The notes under the pieces: model-generated
Database searches by the model: none
The model's input: the letters and a program-made list of their open reading frames with translations, nothing else
Told to the model about the DNA's origin: nothing
Shown here: one piece after another, positions 1 through 12,387 of the stretch
How the letters are laid out: each line of letters begins with the position of its first letter
Numbering within the stretch: the first letter of the stretch is position 1
Made by a program: the position numbers and the translations under genes
NCBI GenBank assembly: GCA_023853785.1
Contig: JAJIRX010000221.1
Span: forward strand, 124,001-188,000
Direction of reading: 5' to 3'
DNA: 64,000 bases
DNA from: Psilocybe azurescens
Taxonomy: Eukaryota > Basidiomycota > Agaricomycetes > Agaricales > Agrocybaceae

Positions 1-1705
1 CTCGGACAACAAGAAGGCGATCGGATATGCATGGAACTTGATGGGATTCGTGGCCAAATTAGCTCAAGGCGTATGTCCCTCTCATGGATTTCATGTTTGT
101 CTTTGGTCGTCTAACACGCTGTTTGACAACTCCAGCTCGGACTTCGTATGTGATAGTGTTTCTTTCGTCTACCACTCCTTATGGTCAATCTTAATGTAGA
201 CAGAGAAGCACCCAGACTCAAAGTATTACCAGAAGAACACGAGAAACGACGCGCCGTGTTTTGGGAGCTAATTAATATGGACTGTCGTATGGTCAGTTGT
301 AGTCAAGATTGTGTATGACGAGAACGCTCACCTGCATGTTTCTTAGTCGCTATCTTTAGGGAGACCGCCATCCATTTCTTTAACACACGTTGACATCAAG
401 CCACCAACATGTGTTGGCCCTGGGCTATATGTACCTAGAGAGGAGATCGTTTGTACGTGTCCAACTCTCACGCAGTGTCCCTCCTCTCGACCTCGTTGCA
501 ATCGATATTAATACAGGATGGTCTATTTCTATGCAGATCACGAATGGAAAAATTCTTTCTTCATCCAGTGCCTCTCGCCGATGCTAGAAGCCATGGTTGC
601 CGTGGATCGACCGAAATACGCTCGTATCATCGATTTGGACAAATCTGTCCGAGATTTTGGTGTTCCACCCCTCCTTGATGAGCACAAGCCTCATGACGTA
701 AATCCTCGTTTCCTGGTCATGCAGAGAGGGCTTGTCTCGATCAGTCGTGAGATTGGTACGCCCCGTGCCTTTTCTGTAACGAGTTTTGAAGATTCCTGAT
801 CTGACTTCACTTTCTCAGCTCTCCTGCAACTTCACCGTCGTTATTTTACGGAGGCGATGAACCGGCCAGAGACCTTCGATCTTGGCCATCCCTATGCACC
901 CTCCGTTATCGCAACGTATCTAGGAGCTTCAAATTTGATATCAGCGGTGGAAACCCTTTTCGAACAGGAGGCACAACTGAGCGCAAGGTTCCTGCATTTT
1001 TGGTTTAATTCGTTTTCCGCAGTGGTACGGCCCACTCATTGGAATCATGATTATTCATTTCTGATTGTACACTCTAGGTTACTTTGTCATTGCTCATCTC
1101 TCGTGCACCTTCGACTCCTTGGGCATCTTACGCACTTCAGGACTTAGAGAAAGGCTGCCGGCTATTCAGATTAGCTGCCAAAATATTACCTTTCAGCGGT
1201 AAAGCCCTGGTGGGTTTTGATCATGATATCTGGCTATGAGTCTTCTAACCTTGCGCTTGAAAAGCCCGTTATGCAAAAGCTGCTAGAGAAGTCCCAGCGC
1301 GTTCTACTGCAGAGGCGAGGCATAGATTCGTCGCAGTCGCTTGTAATGTACCCACAACCACAACCAAAGCTCCCTCCCTCTTTCGACAACGTCCACAGCC
1401 TTCTGTCTCAACATGCCGAAAGAATTGAGGCCCGCTCTATTGTTCAGCACCCAACTTATTCATGTTCGCCTTCAGAACTACAAACTTCATCTTCGAATGC
1501 TATTCAAGATTCCTGGCCATCTGACATCTATCAGTTCTCGTCTCTGGGTTTGAACGTGGAGGAACGATATTCGTTCGCCTCTACTCAACCCACGCCATTT
1601 ATACCCTCCTCTCCTCGAGTGGCCGAGAACGAGAAATTCAATTTTGATCACGGAGCACTGAGTGCTGGATTAGTAGAGGAAACGAGCTATATGGCCTGGT
1701 TTTAA
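1..1705 (+). CDS. Fungal-specific transcription factor, 3' part (5' end outside window)
   Basis: C-terminal part of a Zn2Cys6-class nuclear regulator; the DNA-binding cluster would lie before position 1. Splicing the first short exons gives a segment reading LGLHREAP, then RRAVFWELINMDCRM and LSLGRPPS, which is the hallmark core of the fungal_trans (PF04082) middle-homology domain. It continues through LHRRYFTEAMNRPE and YAPSVIATYLGASNL to a Ser/Pro-rich tail that ends in TAA at 1703-1705. Introns run at about 71-135, 149-200, 291-345, 453-516, 754-821 and 1025-1077. The last intron is unclear: a frame change near 1199-1264 needs either a very short intron (1210-1240) or one ending at 1264. 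Target genes cannot be inferred. Family assignment is firm; subfamily is not. Confidence 0.8.
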
Positions 1706-2419
1706 TATATCTCTAAGTATCTGGTCGTCGGTGGACCTTGACCTATTGTTTATCGAACCACTCTGTACCATCATAATTTATTGTGGGTTTTTGGAGGCTT
1801 ACGGTCAACTTACGGTCAATCATGTTGGAATATGTATATGTATTCCAGCTATGTGCGAATTGTTAGACGTTTTAAAAAACAGTTATGCGCCTTTCTTTAC
1901 AGTAAACAACCACATATAGTAAGCTCATGACGCACCGCGCTCTCAAATGCGCCGCAGGAATGGTCGGCAGAACCGCACGTCCCTGGGATGGTGTGCTGCC
2001 CCACTCCTCCCCACCTTCTTCTCCCACTATAGTGAATCGCTACGCATCAATTTCTCTTATATGGTATTTATATAATCAAAGGCTCACAATTATTTTTAAA
2101 AAAGTCTGGCATTTCGCACATACACTGTAATGACTTTCAATCAAACGGCTTTAGGAGAAAATCTGGTTAACAGGTTACAGGAATGCTATTATAATTATTA
2201 GTACGACTTAGTGCTCACGATTTACCAGTCTTTGGACGGCCGGGGATGCTGAAGCCGAGACACGGCAGGGCGATTTGGGATCAATATTTACTTGCCGACA
2301 CAGCTTGTACTCTGCTAAGTACTTTTTAACATGCATTACATAATTAAGTCTCGGTCGTTTGTTAGAATCGTAACTCTGCCTTGCCACACACCAGAATTGT
2401 TCTCTTCCTTACATCCTCC
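1706..2419. other. Intergenic, TF 3' end to CAF1 promoter
   Basis: AT-rich spacer between two genes on the same strand. The only open frames are short and lack family features. It presumably holds the 3' UTR of the upstream regulator and the promoter of CAF1; no TATA box stands out. Confidence 0.5.
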
Positions 2420-3780
2420 ATGGCCCGAATACGAGATGTGTGGGCGCCTAATCTAGAGGTAGAAATGAGAAATATCCGCGATCTCATTGACCATTTCCCG
2501 TATGTCGCAATGGTCGTATCTCAATCCATATCCATTGTCAGTACACGGCTCATTCAAAATCACTAGTAGGACACCGAATTTCCAGGAGTAGTTGCTCGGC
2601 CTATAGGGAACTTCAAGACATCCTCGGACTATCATTACCAAACCATGCGCTGTAATGTCGACCTGCTCAAGATCATTCAAGTTGGTGTCACGCTGGCGAA
2701 CGAGGAGGGTGAGTTTCCACAGGAGTGCTCGACATGGCAGTTTAATTTCAGATTCAGCTTAATGTGCGTGCCTTCATACCGTTCATGGTTCAAGTTGAAC
2801 AATTTAACTTACCTTGTCTTGTCATTGCCCCAGTGATGACATGTTTACACCCGACTCCGTGGAACAACTGCAAAAGGCCGGGATCGACTTCCAACGCCAC
2901 GAGGAATTTGGGATCCTGCCTAATGATTTCGCCGAACTTATGATTACGTCGGGCATGGTGTTGTCGCACGATACCAGGTGGATTTCGTTCCATAGGTATG
3001 TGTCGTCTCTTCTCCTATGACCGCTATCAGATGTACCCATCATAGGCGTATCACACGCATTTGGAATCACCTATGTCATGGCTTCATCTCCTCTAATCAC
3101 TCATATTTGCAGATTACTGACGATCATTGGGTTTTAGTGGTTACGATTTCGGATACTTTGTGAAACTTCTCACTGCCGAATCTCTACCGACGACTGAGGA
3201 TGCCTTCTTTTCGCTTCTCAAAATATGGTTTCCCACTGTATATGATATCAAGTTTTTAATGAGGGCATCGAAGGCCCTGAAAGGTGGCCTACAAGAAGTT
3301 GCAGATGACCTTGGGGTGCGTTCTCGATGCGGTCAAGTCGTTTTTCAGTATCTACTTACACCAACATCCTGCTAGGTCTTACGCATTGGTGCTAGTCAGC
3401 AAGCTGGCTCTGACTCTCTTCTGACAGCTTCCACGTTCTTCAAGATGCGAGAAATCTATTTCGATGACCACATTGATGATGCTGAATACTCAGGGAAGCT
3501 GTACGGTCTTGGCCAAACCTTCTCTATGTCAAACGGGTTGACTGACCCAGCTCGGGGAGGAGTCACAATTGCTGAGAGAGACGACAGGGGCTCAGTAAGA
3601 GATGTACACAATCAAACGCCAGGACCAAATAATGGCGGAAACCAGCAGTCACAACCGACGTCGATGACTTTGGGCCCCATGTCAGCTGGTCTTCAATCTG
3701 TTATGACCCCAGGAGGATATGGCTCCATGAACAATGGGCCCCAAGCATACATGCGGACGATGGTGGGAGGAGGGCGATAA
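2420..3780 (+). CDS. CAF1: CCR4-NOT deadenylase subunit CAF1/POP2
   Basis: Catalytic DEDD-type 3'-5' exonuclease of the CCR4-NOT complex, which shortens mRNA poly(A) tails in the cytoplasm. Five exons (2420-2512, 2570-2763, 2834-2995, 3138-3315, 3376-3780) join in frame into 343 codons. The N-terminus reads [20 protein letters not shown], and the first catalytic pair lies in MDTEFPGV at the exon 1/2 junction. [29 protein letters not shown] and the [13 protein letters not shown] block follow in family order. ATG 2420 is chosen because it directly precedes the conserved IRDVW start; a TTG 39 nt upstream is in frame but is not a plausible start. The last about 75 residues are a Gly/Asn/Gln/Met-rich tail outside the nuclease domain. 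All splice sites are GT-AG. One of the best supported genes here, with no frame problem. Confidence 0.96.
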
Positions 3781-6751
3781 TGTATACCTTGGTTACCCCG
3801 TCGCGTATTTTCTACTCGAAATTGTGTAGGATTTATATCTGTACTACTGTATTGCTAGATAGATAAATGGCATTTGTAAAATTGAAACTGCTTCGAATCA
3901 CTTACCAAATGGGCAGCAGACTTTTATACACATAGGTAATCCTCAAACGATTCCATTCCGATTCGTGTTGACCACAACGATCCACGTGACATTTAAACTC
4001 TAACTTTACTTCGACTATCGAGCCGAAATTTCCCAAAAGAATACATAATGAATTTGGTGGATACACGGGAGTTAGAACCCTGAGCAAGGCTCCCATTTTG
4101 CGTACGCAGACCCTCTAAAGCCACCAAATCGAAGCGTCTTCAGTGAATCGGAAAACCTTCAAGATGACATCCAACCAGAGTAACAAAAAATTGGTTGTGA
4201 AAGTGGCCGTAGGAGATGAAGCATTCGGAGAAATGACTTCTCAGGACAGGAATCCTTCCTTCCTTTCGCCCTTTCAGCTTCTTCTAATGAGCAAACAAGT
4301 GAGTTGTACCCAACGAAGCGATTTGTAACAGAGAACTTCCTTACCAGAGCCATCCCCCAGATTTTGAATCGATAGAACAGGCGTTTGACAGGTCTACGAT
4401 TTAAATATGGTTGAAGAAGATAACCGCTCTCGAAGGATACATACCTCCAAAGTGTTCAGACTCTGTCAGGGCTAGTCGGGCAACTAGAGATTGAAACAAG
4501 CGCTGAATAGCCCTTGTCGTGTGCCACTAAAGATGGTAGAAGGTCCTCGTGGCTCCTGGGGGCGACCTACACTATGGCCTGTTTACCCTGCCTTTGATAC
4601 AAGGTCCGGATATGCACGGTAAATGCACAGAACGCGACAAAGCAACAACCACCCACCATACCGCTGAGCCTTGGAGGATTGGGACTGTGCTCCCACACAA
4701 GATACACTGGACAAGGACGAGCTCAAGGCTGGTTCCTGTAGTGCGTATGCCTCAGATGACCGTGTGTTTTGGCTGTGCGCGATAGCTCATCCCCAAAAGG
4801 CGTCATCGCAGTCATCCATCGCAAGAGTACCCGCGCCTTGGCATTCTGAAACCAGAAAAACCAGGATGACGAATAGTACTCAAGATAGCGACTGCTTTGA
4901 CGCCGCTGAAAATATGCAACCAGGCATGCAGCGGACTAGGAAGGGCAGTCTCTCTTGAGTGGGTTGCACCAAGTGACCGTTCCACCAAGATATAGAGCCA
5001 GACATCCTATGCACTGTTGTCAAGAGCTGCCGAAGGCGATGATAAGCACACGTCAGTCCAAGGATGCTCAAGTCAAGCTCCCCACTCCCGCAGTATCTGG
5101 TTCACAGATTCGAGGAATTACATCGGCCTGATACGATGTAGGTCGCATATCGCGATGCCGAGGATTTAAGTATCTCGCCGACGAGATACTCTTGGTACTG
5201 GTACTGGACTATGGACTCTTGACTCTGCCACTGATTTATTGTCGCATTCACCCATTGTTGATGACGGAGTAGGAGACGTACCGCTCTGGACAACAAGCGC
5301 AGGAGAGCTCGAGCCCGAGGCTAGACAATTGCAGCGCTGGTACTGGCTCTCTGGGAGACCTTTCTTTGGGGGACAAGTTGTCGATATTTCTTCACTGTAT
5401 CTTGCCCTTCTTAAGGCGAAGAAATTTTCTGCCTGTCACGTCCACATTCAGAATACACATGTACCGTGTGATGAAACTCTAGGAAGGACCCCGTTTTCCC
5501 CATCTGCGATCCGCCTACCTTTCATGGCCCACAATGACTGCAATGCAGCTCAGCTACACCTCTGGAGACAGAACGTGTGTCCATCGATATGACCAAGATT
5601 ATGACCCTTTTCCGTGGTTTCGAAGTGTGCCAAGAAAAGAATTCAGGGGCCTCCCTTTGTGCTTTATGATGCGTTGTATGCCATGGTTTTCCAGCCGCCA
5701 TGCTCCTGGATCATATGGATTCGAAGCAGAGGGGGAAAGAACTAGGGATCGATGGCTGTTAAACGGCGGCGTCAAGGTTTCACAATCGATCCCAAGAATG
5801 GCAAATAGAAATCATATGGCGACAATGGTTCATTCACACCTGAAAGCCTGCGGATGATTCATTCACACTGGAAGCTTGCGGAAGATATTTCCACTCTCGG
5901 AGCTGCTCCAGGCGTCGATCCAGCACACACGTCAAGACCAGAAGACCAACATATGCTCCACTTGCCAAAAACTAACCAGCATGTGGGGAGTTATTGATTT
6001 ATGGCGGCGTCTTTGGCTGCTTATCTTGTATTTCATGCTGGTTTTCCACTTCGATGAGAGCTGCCGGACCATTTGGAAACTCATGGGAGTTGAATTTTCT
6101 TCATTCTACAGTTTCAAAAACAGATTGGTTTTCAGCCTTAATCGGCAACAGCAAACGGGCAAAAGAAATTTTACCCTGAGGATGATTGCATATCGTGCAG
6201 TCTAGGAACTGTCAAAGACTTGAGAAGCTCTGTCATCCTTGTTCCTAGAGACCATCGGCATTTTCCCGAAATCCATACAATTGCTAGGCGAATGGCGATA
6301 CGGCGATCTACGAGGGCTGGCTGCGATAGCAATAAACGGGTCATTGACACGCGTTCCATGCGTAGACATGTTCTGTCTGTTGGTAGTTAAATTAAAGGTA
6401 CTTTTAAGGCCCACACTAGGCCAGGGTTAGCTGTCTTATCGTGTGGCTGAAAAACCGGCGAGTACACCTTTCAAAATGATATTATTTAATTGTTTAGTTT
6501 GCGCATCCTCCTTATAGAATCGGGAAACAAAAACGTCCCACAACAAGGCTAAATCTCTGAACACCTGGCTGTTCCTTCACGCCCGACAGCAACATTGGGT
6601 CGTTACTCATTCGCGCCAACTTGCGTAGCTCTTTGGCCTTCTCCTTTCCCGCATAAGGACGCACCGCTATGGCGCCTATATTCTACGTTTAAGACAGACG
6701 ACAACCAGTAGATCGTCCAAAGCTATTCTACGACAACAATGACACTTTACT
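3781..6751. other. Gene-poor region, no confident gene
   Basis: Nearly 3 kb without a recognisable family on either strand. The longest open frames (around 4549-4958, 5239-5857 and 5876-6205 on the + strand) have unremarkable composition and no motif. One short candidate gene at 4164-4408 is listed separately. The stretch could hold decayed genes or untranslated transcripts. Confidence 0.5.
4164..4408 (+). CDS. Possible small two-exon gene, unknown product
   Basis: ATG 4164 opens a frame reading MTSNQSNKKLVVKVAVGDEA and ending SPFQLLLMSKQ at a good donor (GTGAGT, about 4298). An acceptor (TTACCAG) about 50 nt on restores the frame into SHPPDFESIEQAF and a stop, for about 63 residues. A donor, an acceptor and a continuous frame coinciding is the only support. 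No signal peptide and no known family. It could equally be the first exons of a longer gene or chance. Confidence 0.22.
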
Positions 6752-9700
6752 CTACATGGATTCAACCTATCAGCCATGTAAGTTAGCCTTCGGTATAAGT
6801 CGCTTAGCAAGTAACGATGCAACTCACGTAGTTGCTGGGGAAGATGCCCTTCCTTCCTTGTGCATTGTATCCTAAAGAGAACCAGTCAGCATGGCTCGCT
6901 ATTCATGCCCTAAACCTACCTTCCCACCAGCCATTTCCATAGTTCTCGCCCCCCGCAGACAGCGTCAGAAGATCTCCCGGTTCAAGGCTAAGCTCATCAC
7001 TGCCCTGGGATGCGTAGGAGTACAGCGCCCGAACTACATGGACGGGTGAGTTTTCTACGTCCCAGTTTTCAAACTTCCTCATTGAGACGTACCGCGCCGC
7101 CCGACGCTATATGCATTGTCTCGTTTCTGTTCTTGATCGTCACTGATGGTTTCTAAATAGGACGCGGGTACCAATCCGCTATCCCCCGCCCCGTCAGAAA
7201 CCTTCACCCACCCAGAGCCGTCGTCAGCTTCTACTACACGGACGATTGTACCCTCTAATTTATGCATGTCAAGCACGTCACAGACTTGGATTCTAGTGGT
7301 TTATCAGACGGTGACGCACCATGAACGCCGAGTTCGAATTCCGACGTAGGCGTGAAATCAAACAAAACCTTCGCATTAACAGCTTCTTCAGGAAACTGTT
7401 CGGATGATATCGATTGGACGAAGGACGACGCCGAGGGTGTTATCGCTGGTGTGGATTCTATCACTCTGTATTAGCTGAAGCTTATCGGAACCTGAATATG
7501 AATTTATTTTTACCCCTCGGGCCAGTGTCCACACTTCTCCTGGGAAACGAGGTCGACTTATGCTCCTCGCCTATCTCGCAATTCGCAGGGACCTGCCAAT
7601 CGCCAAATTTTCGGTTTGTGGCGCATGAGCCAGAGAAAGAAAATTTCCTACCTTCAACTCGCATTTGGCATGAACAGACAGACCACATGTTCGACAGGTT
7701 TTTCCTTGTTTGCTGAGACCCCATATCGATGACTAGGAAGCCGTTTAGATTCTTCAAGAATATCTCCACAAGCCGCGGCTACGCACCTTACAATAGCCAC
7801 ATGAAGTTGGAATTGAAAATGACGAGCTTTTGAATGAATGTGGATGTGAGGCACCTTCGTCATCTATTACAGTTTAATAACGATCGACATAGAAGATATT
7901 TCATGACATTTGAAGGAGACTTACCGCCAATAGCATCAATGATCGTCTCAATCTCCGTCGTCAATATTCTCTCCGACGTTGTATAGAACACCAGCTGGTG
8001 TTCAGCTTCCAAATGTTTCTATTTTGACATCAGTAAGATGGCAATGTATAAGTGTATTTTTAGTTACATCTGTCAGGTCGTCAATAGGTCCCACTGAAAC
8101 ATCCGCAGTGTAAGAAGACAGTTGTGAGGACAGTTGATTGGATTCGGCACCTAAGGATTAATGATAGTCAGTTTCCAAATATCATCATCATGTCTTTTCC
8201 CGTACGCTTCGATTCCGTCAAGGGTGTAAGTTCCTGCAATTTCTCCCGAGAATGTCTCAACTTGTTCTGTATAAAGATCTTCGGCGCCGGCTCTGTGCTC
8301 ATAGTATCCTGGCATAGGTTATAAATATACACTCTTGCATAATTAGAAATGAATTACCGTGTCATAGTGCACAGAACAGGGTTCAAAAATCCAGTCCTCA
8401 GGCGCAGTAAAGACCCTTTTGTTGTGGTCAATGAAAAGATCTTGATCCTTTACAATGTCTACTTGTTCAAATTTAGCCAGTGTATCAGTGATTCGTAATT
8501 TGAGTGAGTCAAGGTGATTCAATTGCAAGCTTTGACCATGAGCAACAATTTTGACGAAACGCTCCATAAGGCGACGCTGGAGGGCCTCTGACGACAAGTC
8601 AGAAACCAGGAACTCCCTCGTAAAGAGCAACTTACGTAGTTCCTGCGTACGATGACAGAATATTAGTCTCGAGAGATGTCTTGAAACGCATGGTGTACCC
8701 ACATCCTCGAGTTTAGGTACGTCTTCTTGGTAGAATTTTCCCTTTGCTTGATTAGCAATTGCAATCGATATCAAATAAGAACTTGAATAACCATAATGTC
8801 AGTACTAATTTACCCGTTATCAACTGTATCGATAGTACACACTTCTTGGAATTCAGCATATCGTTCCGTTGTTGTTCAGCCTGCCTTGCTGCACGATCGG
8901 CATGTCTGTCATCGCTTGCGCGCCCCTAAAAAAGAGTCATAACAAAGAGTTAGATGTATAAGATTGAAAGTGGGTGTCCCTGCCTGCTTCTGTCGGAATG
9001 ATTCAACTTCGCTGCAATCTTCATCGTACTATCGACACAAGGAGGTAAAATCAGCCTCGTGACTTTATCTGTGGTCATCGTCTGCTTACCTTCTGTTTGC
9101 TCTATCAAATAAAGGTCAGGGTTGACGAAGGATCGATCAAAGAACAGGGACTGACCTTGATACGGTCTGCATAGACTCGATCGCGATCCGAGAGCAATTT
9201 CTGGAAAAATGCCATTTCCTGAACGAGGCAAATTAGTGAGATATTCAGCCGTATTGCCAATGTCATCCAAATGACGTACCTTTTTCTTTGAATCTTCGTT
9301 TCTCTTCTCAAGTATCCTTAAAATCTCGATTGTTTGAGAAGTCAGGGCGTCCGCAAAGTTAAGATGATCCTGAGCGGTATTGCTCATAGATTTTATAAGC
9401 TCTTCGTATGCATTGTCCAAAGTACTTAAGTATGAATATTTAGTTTCTCGTTTACCGAATAGAAGAAGTCAAGTTCTGACCTCTGCTTTAACGTATTACT
9501 ATCCCAAGACTTGGTTGGTTCATTGCCAAATACGTAGACTGATAAGGCCTTGGCTTTCTTCTCAGATGCCTTGCGAACCAAAGCCTGCAATTTTGAGGCG
9601 AACTCGCGCTCTAATGTAACACGGGCTGCATACAATTCTCGTGTCTGTTTACTGACATTCAATAATTTCCTTGAGAATCATTCATCCACTAACTCACATC

Positions 9701-9860
9701 GCTGATGACTTCAAGATGTGCATCGAAGAAATCTGCTATCCTGTCCACTTGATCCTAATAATAGACTAAGTAAGGCATCAGGCCTTCAGGGGCATAAATG
9801 GAGGCCGTTTACCGGAAGTGCTGTGCCAAAGCTTTGTCCCGGCGAGTCGTGATCGCTCAT
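6752..9860 (-). CDS. BZZ1: BZZ1-type F-BAR, C1 and tandem SH3 protein
   Basis: Membrane-curvature adaptor of actin patches and endocytosis; the yeast homologue recruits Las17/WASP and type I myosins. The product starts MSDHDSPGQSFG (ATG at 9860), followed by an F-BAR coiled-coil region (VSKQTRELYAARVTLEREFA, then LDNAYEELIKSM). A C1 zinc-finger-like segment follows (WGLSKQGKTCRTCGLSVHAK, about 7665-7735). SH3-1 shows NAKVLFDF and GSGWVKVSD; SH3-2 shows RALYSYASQGSDEL, NGWWEG and GIFPSNYVE. The last exon is tiny (6752-6766, VESM stop): the GTGAGT donor after SNY is preferred because it restores the family ending NYVE, although reading through gives a stop at 6804. About a dozen short introns. 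The domain order F-BAR, C1, SH3, SH3 is diagnostic of the family. Confidence 0.9.
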
Positions 9861-10027
9861 TTCCTTCTCTAAGGCTGGTTCCGGACTTATCAAGGTATTA
9901 GAAGTGTTCAGACAGTCTGAAATGAAGAATAGTCAGCCTTGGCAATGTGTCGGGAATGTCGATGATGGTATCTGGTTGTAGTTTGGTCCAAGGTCTGGTA
10001 CAGAATCCGATATCGTTGTGTATTTAG

Positions 10028-10077
10028 ATCACGTGATATACCAAAGAGTTAAATTAGACTGACGTCACGCGTCCAAT
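10028..10077. promoter_or_regulatory. E-box palindrome, CRE and CCAAT cluster upstream of BZZ1
   Basis: Within 50 bp, 170-220 bp upstream of the BZZ1 start, lie a perfect 10-bp palindrome ATCACGTGAT with a CACGTG core (10028-10037), a perfect CRE octamer TGACGTCA (10060-10067) and CCAAT (10073-10077). In fungi these match consensus sites for bHLH, bZIP/ATF and HAP-complex factors. The sites are seen directly; control of BZZ1 is inferred from position only. Confidence 0.4.
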
Positions 10078-10345
10078 AACAAGCTTATCATGTTGCCATT
10101 TCGCTAAGCCGTACAGAAAAGTTTGGCAGAACTAGAAACGTTGAATGGAAGCTATTAAAACTAACTACGCTAAACAGGTAGAAAGAGAAGAACAATATAC
10201 CTTCACTGCGGCTCTACATCTATGATATTGGCATATACAATCTCATGGACACTGTAGTCTTAGTGCTCATCCAGAGAGAAAGTCAGATAATATGATAGTT
10301 TAGTATGAATCATCCCCTCCCTGAAAATTTCGGCGATATCGTGAG

Positions 10346-10490
10346 TCTACGCATGCGTCATATCTCCAGGTTTGCGACGCTTTATTTGAGCACTCATCCT
10401 TCCCAATGACTCCCATGGGGCTGCCGGAGGCTCTAAAATGTACGCGTGCTTCACATCTTCATTACGGAGCACCTTAAAGAGGGCTAAGAA
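10346..10490 (-). pseudogene. Coding-like 3' exon, unrecognised
   Basis: The minus strand reads ALFKVLRNEDVKHAYILEPP, then APWESLGRMSAQIKRRKPGD and a stop, preceded by a TTATTCTTAG acceptor. Amino-acid composition and codon use look genuine. Upstream exons cannot be joined: candidate pieces at 10500-10860, including one with a CPKC motif, are broken by stops. It may be the end of a decayed or error-containing gene. No family recognised. Confidence 0.3.
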
Positions 10491-11633
10491 TAAATGAACG
10501 TTCTATTTAGAAAGCAAGAAATCTGGCAATAGATGTCGCTGCAGGAATGAAAGAAGTTCGCTGTAAGTGAGTATTCGATGCAACTCATTTTGGAGGTCGT
10601 GCACTCATCCGGATTGATGGGTGTGGTCAAAGGGAAACACATGCCTCAAGGATGAACATGAACTGCAGGTCAATGAGGCTAGTACGTTGTGTCAAGTTCT
10701 GAATCGGGAAGACTTACACCACGAAAAAATGAAATTTCCATACGCTCCCATCGTGAGAAAAATTACGACTAGATCCACCTGTCGCGCACTTTGGACATTT
10801 AATCACGCGTTCATGCCTCGTGCATCGTGCGAGGCTGCAACCTCAGCAGCATAGGCATCTAAGAAGAACGATGCTCTTGGAATCATCCTTGAAGACTCGA
10901 CCTTTGTCAACAGTCCGCCCATCAGGGGGTGGATTTATTCTGGAGCAAGAAGAAAAGACTTTCCAGTCTGGAATCTGCAGTCGAGTCGGAGAGTGGGTCA
11001 TGTTTGGCTTTGAACGCCGGGCGGAGCTGCGTTTTTCCTACGAATCGGTAATTAGGAGAATATTCCAGGCTTACATGTTCTTGAAAGGAGGACTTTTGGG
11101 GGATCAAAAAATCTTTTCGGTGCATCGTGTGGAAGGGGAGGCAGCCCATAGGGTGAGTCCTTTCCATTTTCGTTGAATTTTCTTCATTCGGCAACCTCCG
11201 TGATTAGATTTTATGATAATCTATTGATTCTACTCTGTGCTCAGCATTCCCACCGCTTGTTGGCAGTCTTTTTTCGGAGAATGGTAACACCGCAGGTCGT
11301 CAAACAATATCCACATATTCTTGTTCTCGACAATCACAACAAGATCCTATTGGATAGAACTGGTCGCCAAGCGTCTATCATTCTCCATTTTGGTAATTTT
11401 TTTTAGGTCCGAGATTCGTGTTTGAGGGTTACAACCTATTCTTGCCATGTTACTGCCTGCCTACTTCGTGCGTTGCGTTACTCTTTCGGGACTAATGGCT
11501 GTCGACCAATAAGATCTGCAGGCGGCGCTCCCCATTTTTTTTTTTTTTAATAATCCGAGGTCCTGTTGTGCCTTGCGGTTATTTGGGTGCACTGCTCCGA
11601 GCACGATGCTTTGCGTAATGGCTTTCTCGCGGC

Positions 11634-11640
11634 TATAAAA
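11634..11640 (+). promoter_or_regulatory. TATA box of the double-psi beta-barrel gene
   Basis: TATAAAA lies 91-97 bp upstream of the ATG at 11731, in a short C/T-rich leader context typical of strongly expressed secreted-protein genes in basidiomycetes. The site is seen directly; its use is inferred. Confidence 0.5.
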
Positions 11641-11730
11641 GGGACTGAGATTTTGACTTTGAAGAATCCGTCTGTCGAGTGTCTTACCCACCACATTTGC
11701 AACCTCCCAGAATCCCGTCGATCCAACATC

Positions 11731-12387
11731 ATGTCGCGCATCGCTCTCCTGTTCTTCGCGTTATTTGCTTCTATCATGATGACATTCGCCGTACCAGTAC
11801 CTGTTGCAAACGGTGAACTGGTAAACGTCGAAAGACGGATCACGCACGTCGGTCGAGTGCGTATTTGCTTTCACTTTCATTCAAGAAACAAAGCTCATCG
11901 TCATTTCTATAGGGAACATGGTTTTATCCAGGTTAGTATTTCCTACTCAATGTTGGAGACTTAGACTAATAGTCGCTCAACAGGTCTCGGCAACTGTGGA
12001 AAGGTTAACACCAGCAACGACCTCATCCTTGCCATTGGAAAGGATTCTACGACCGTAACGGCGGGAGCAACTGTGGTCAAGTGAGCTCTTTCTTACTGCT
12101 TTCCGTCGAGGTGTCTGTCATCTAATATTGGCCCGAAGTACGTCGAAATAGTCAATGTAGCTAACGGCAAGACGGCCTATGGATTGACTGAAGACAGTTG
12201 CCAGTCTTGCGGCGATAATGACATTGGTTTGTTCCAACCTGTGTATTTAATGACAGATGCATCAAGCTAATCCTTTCTTGTTTCGTCTTCAGATATGTCC
12301 CCAGCGCTCTTCCAGAAGCTTTCCACGCTCGGAACAGGCCAAATCCAAGTGTCATGGCACTTTATGGCAAAAGGCTTCCACCCGTGA
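11731..12387 (+). CDS. Small secreted RlpA-like double-psi beta-barrel (expansin/barwin-like) protein
   Basis: The product begins with a signal peptide (MSRIALLFFALFASIMMTFA) followed by VPVP and a short linker. The DPBB core comes next: GTWFYPGLGNCGK, NDLILAIGKDST, NGKTAYGLTEDSCQSCGDND, DMSPALFQKL, and the ending IQVSWHFMAKGFHP. The GTW..GLG.CG start, the C..C pair and the (L/I)DMSP..F motif are the family signature of extracellular fungal DPBB proteins thought to act at the wall or on hosts. Exons include 11731-11856, 11913-11931 and from 11984. The intron near 12080-12138 does not join cleanly: the obvious GTGAGC donor gives a stop, so a GTCAAG donor or a base error is needed. The C-terminus matches the usual length. 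Confidence 0.82.
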
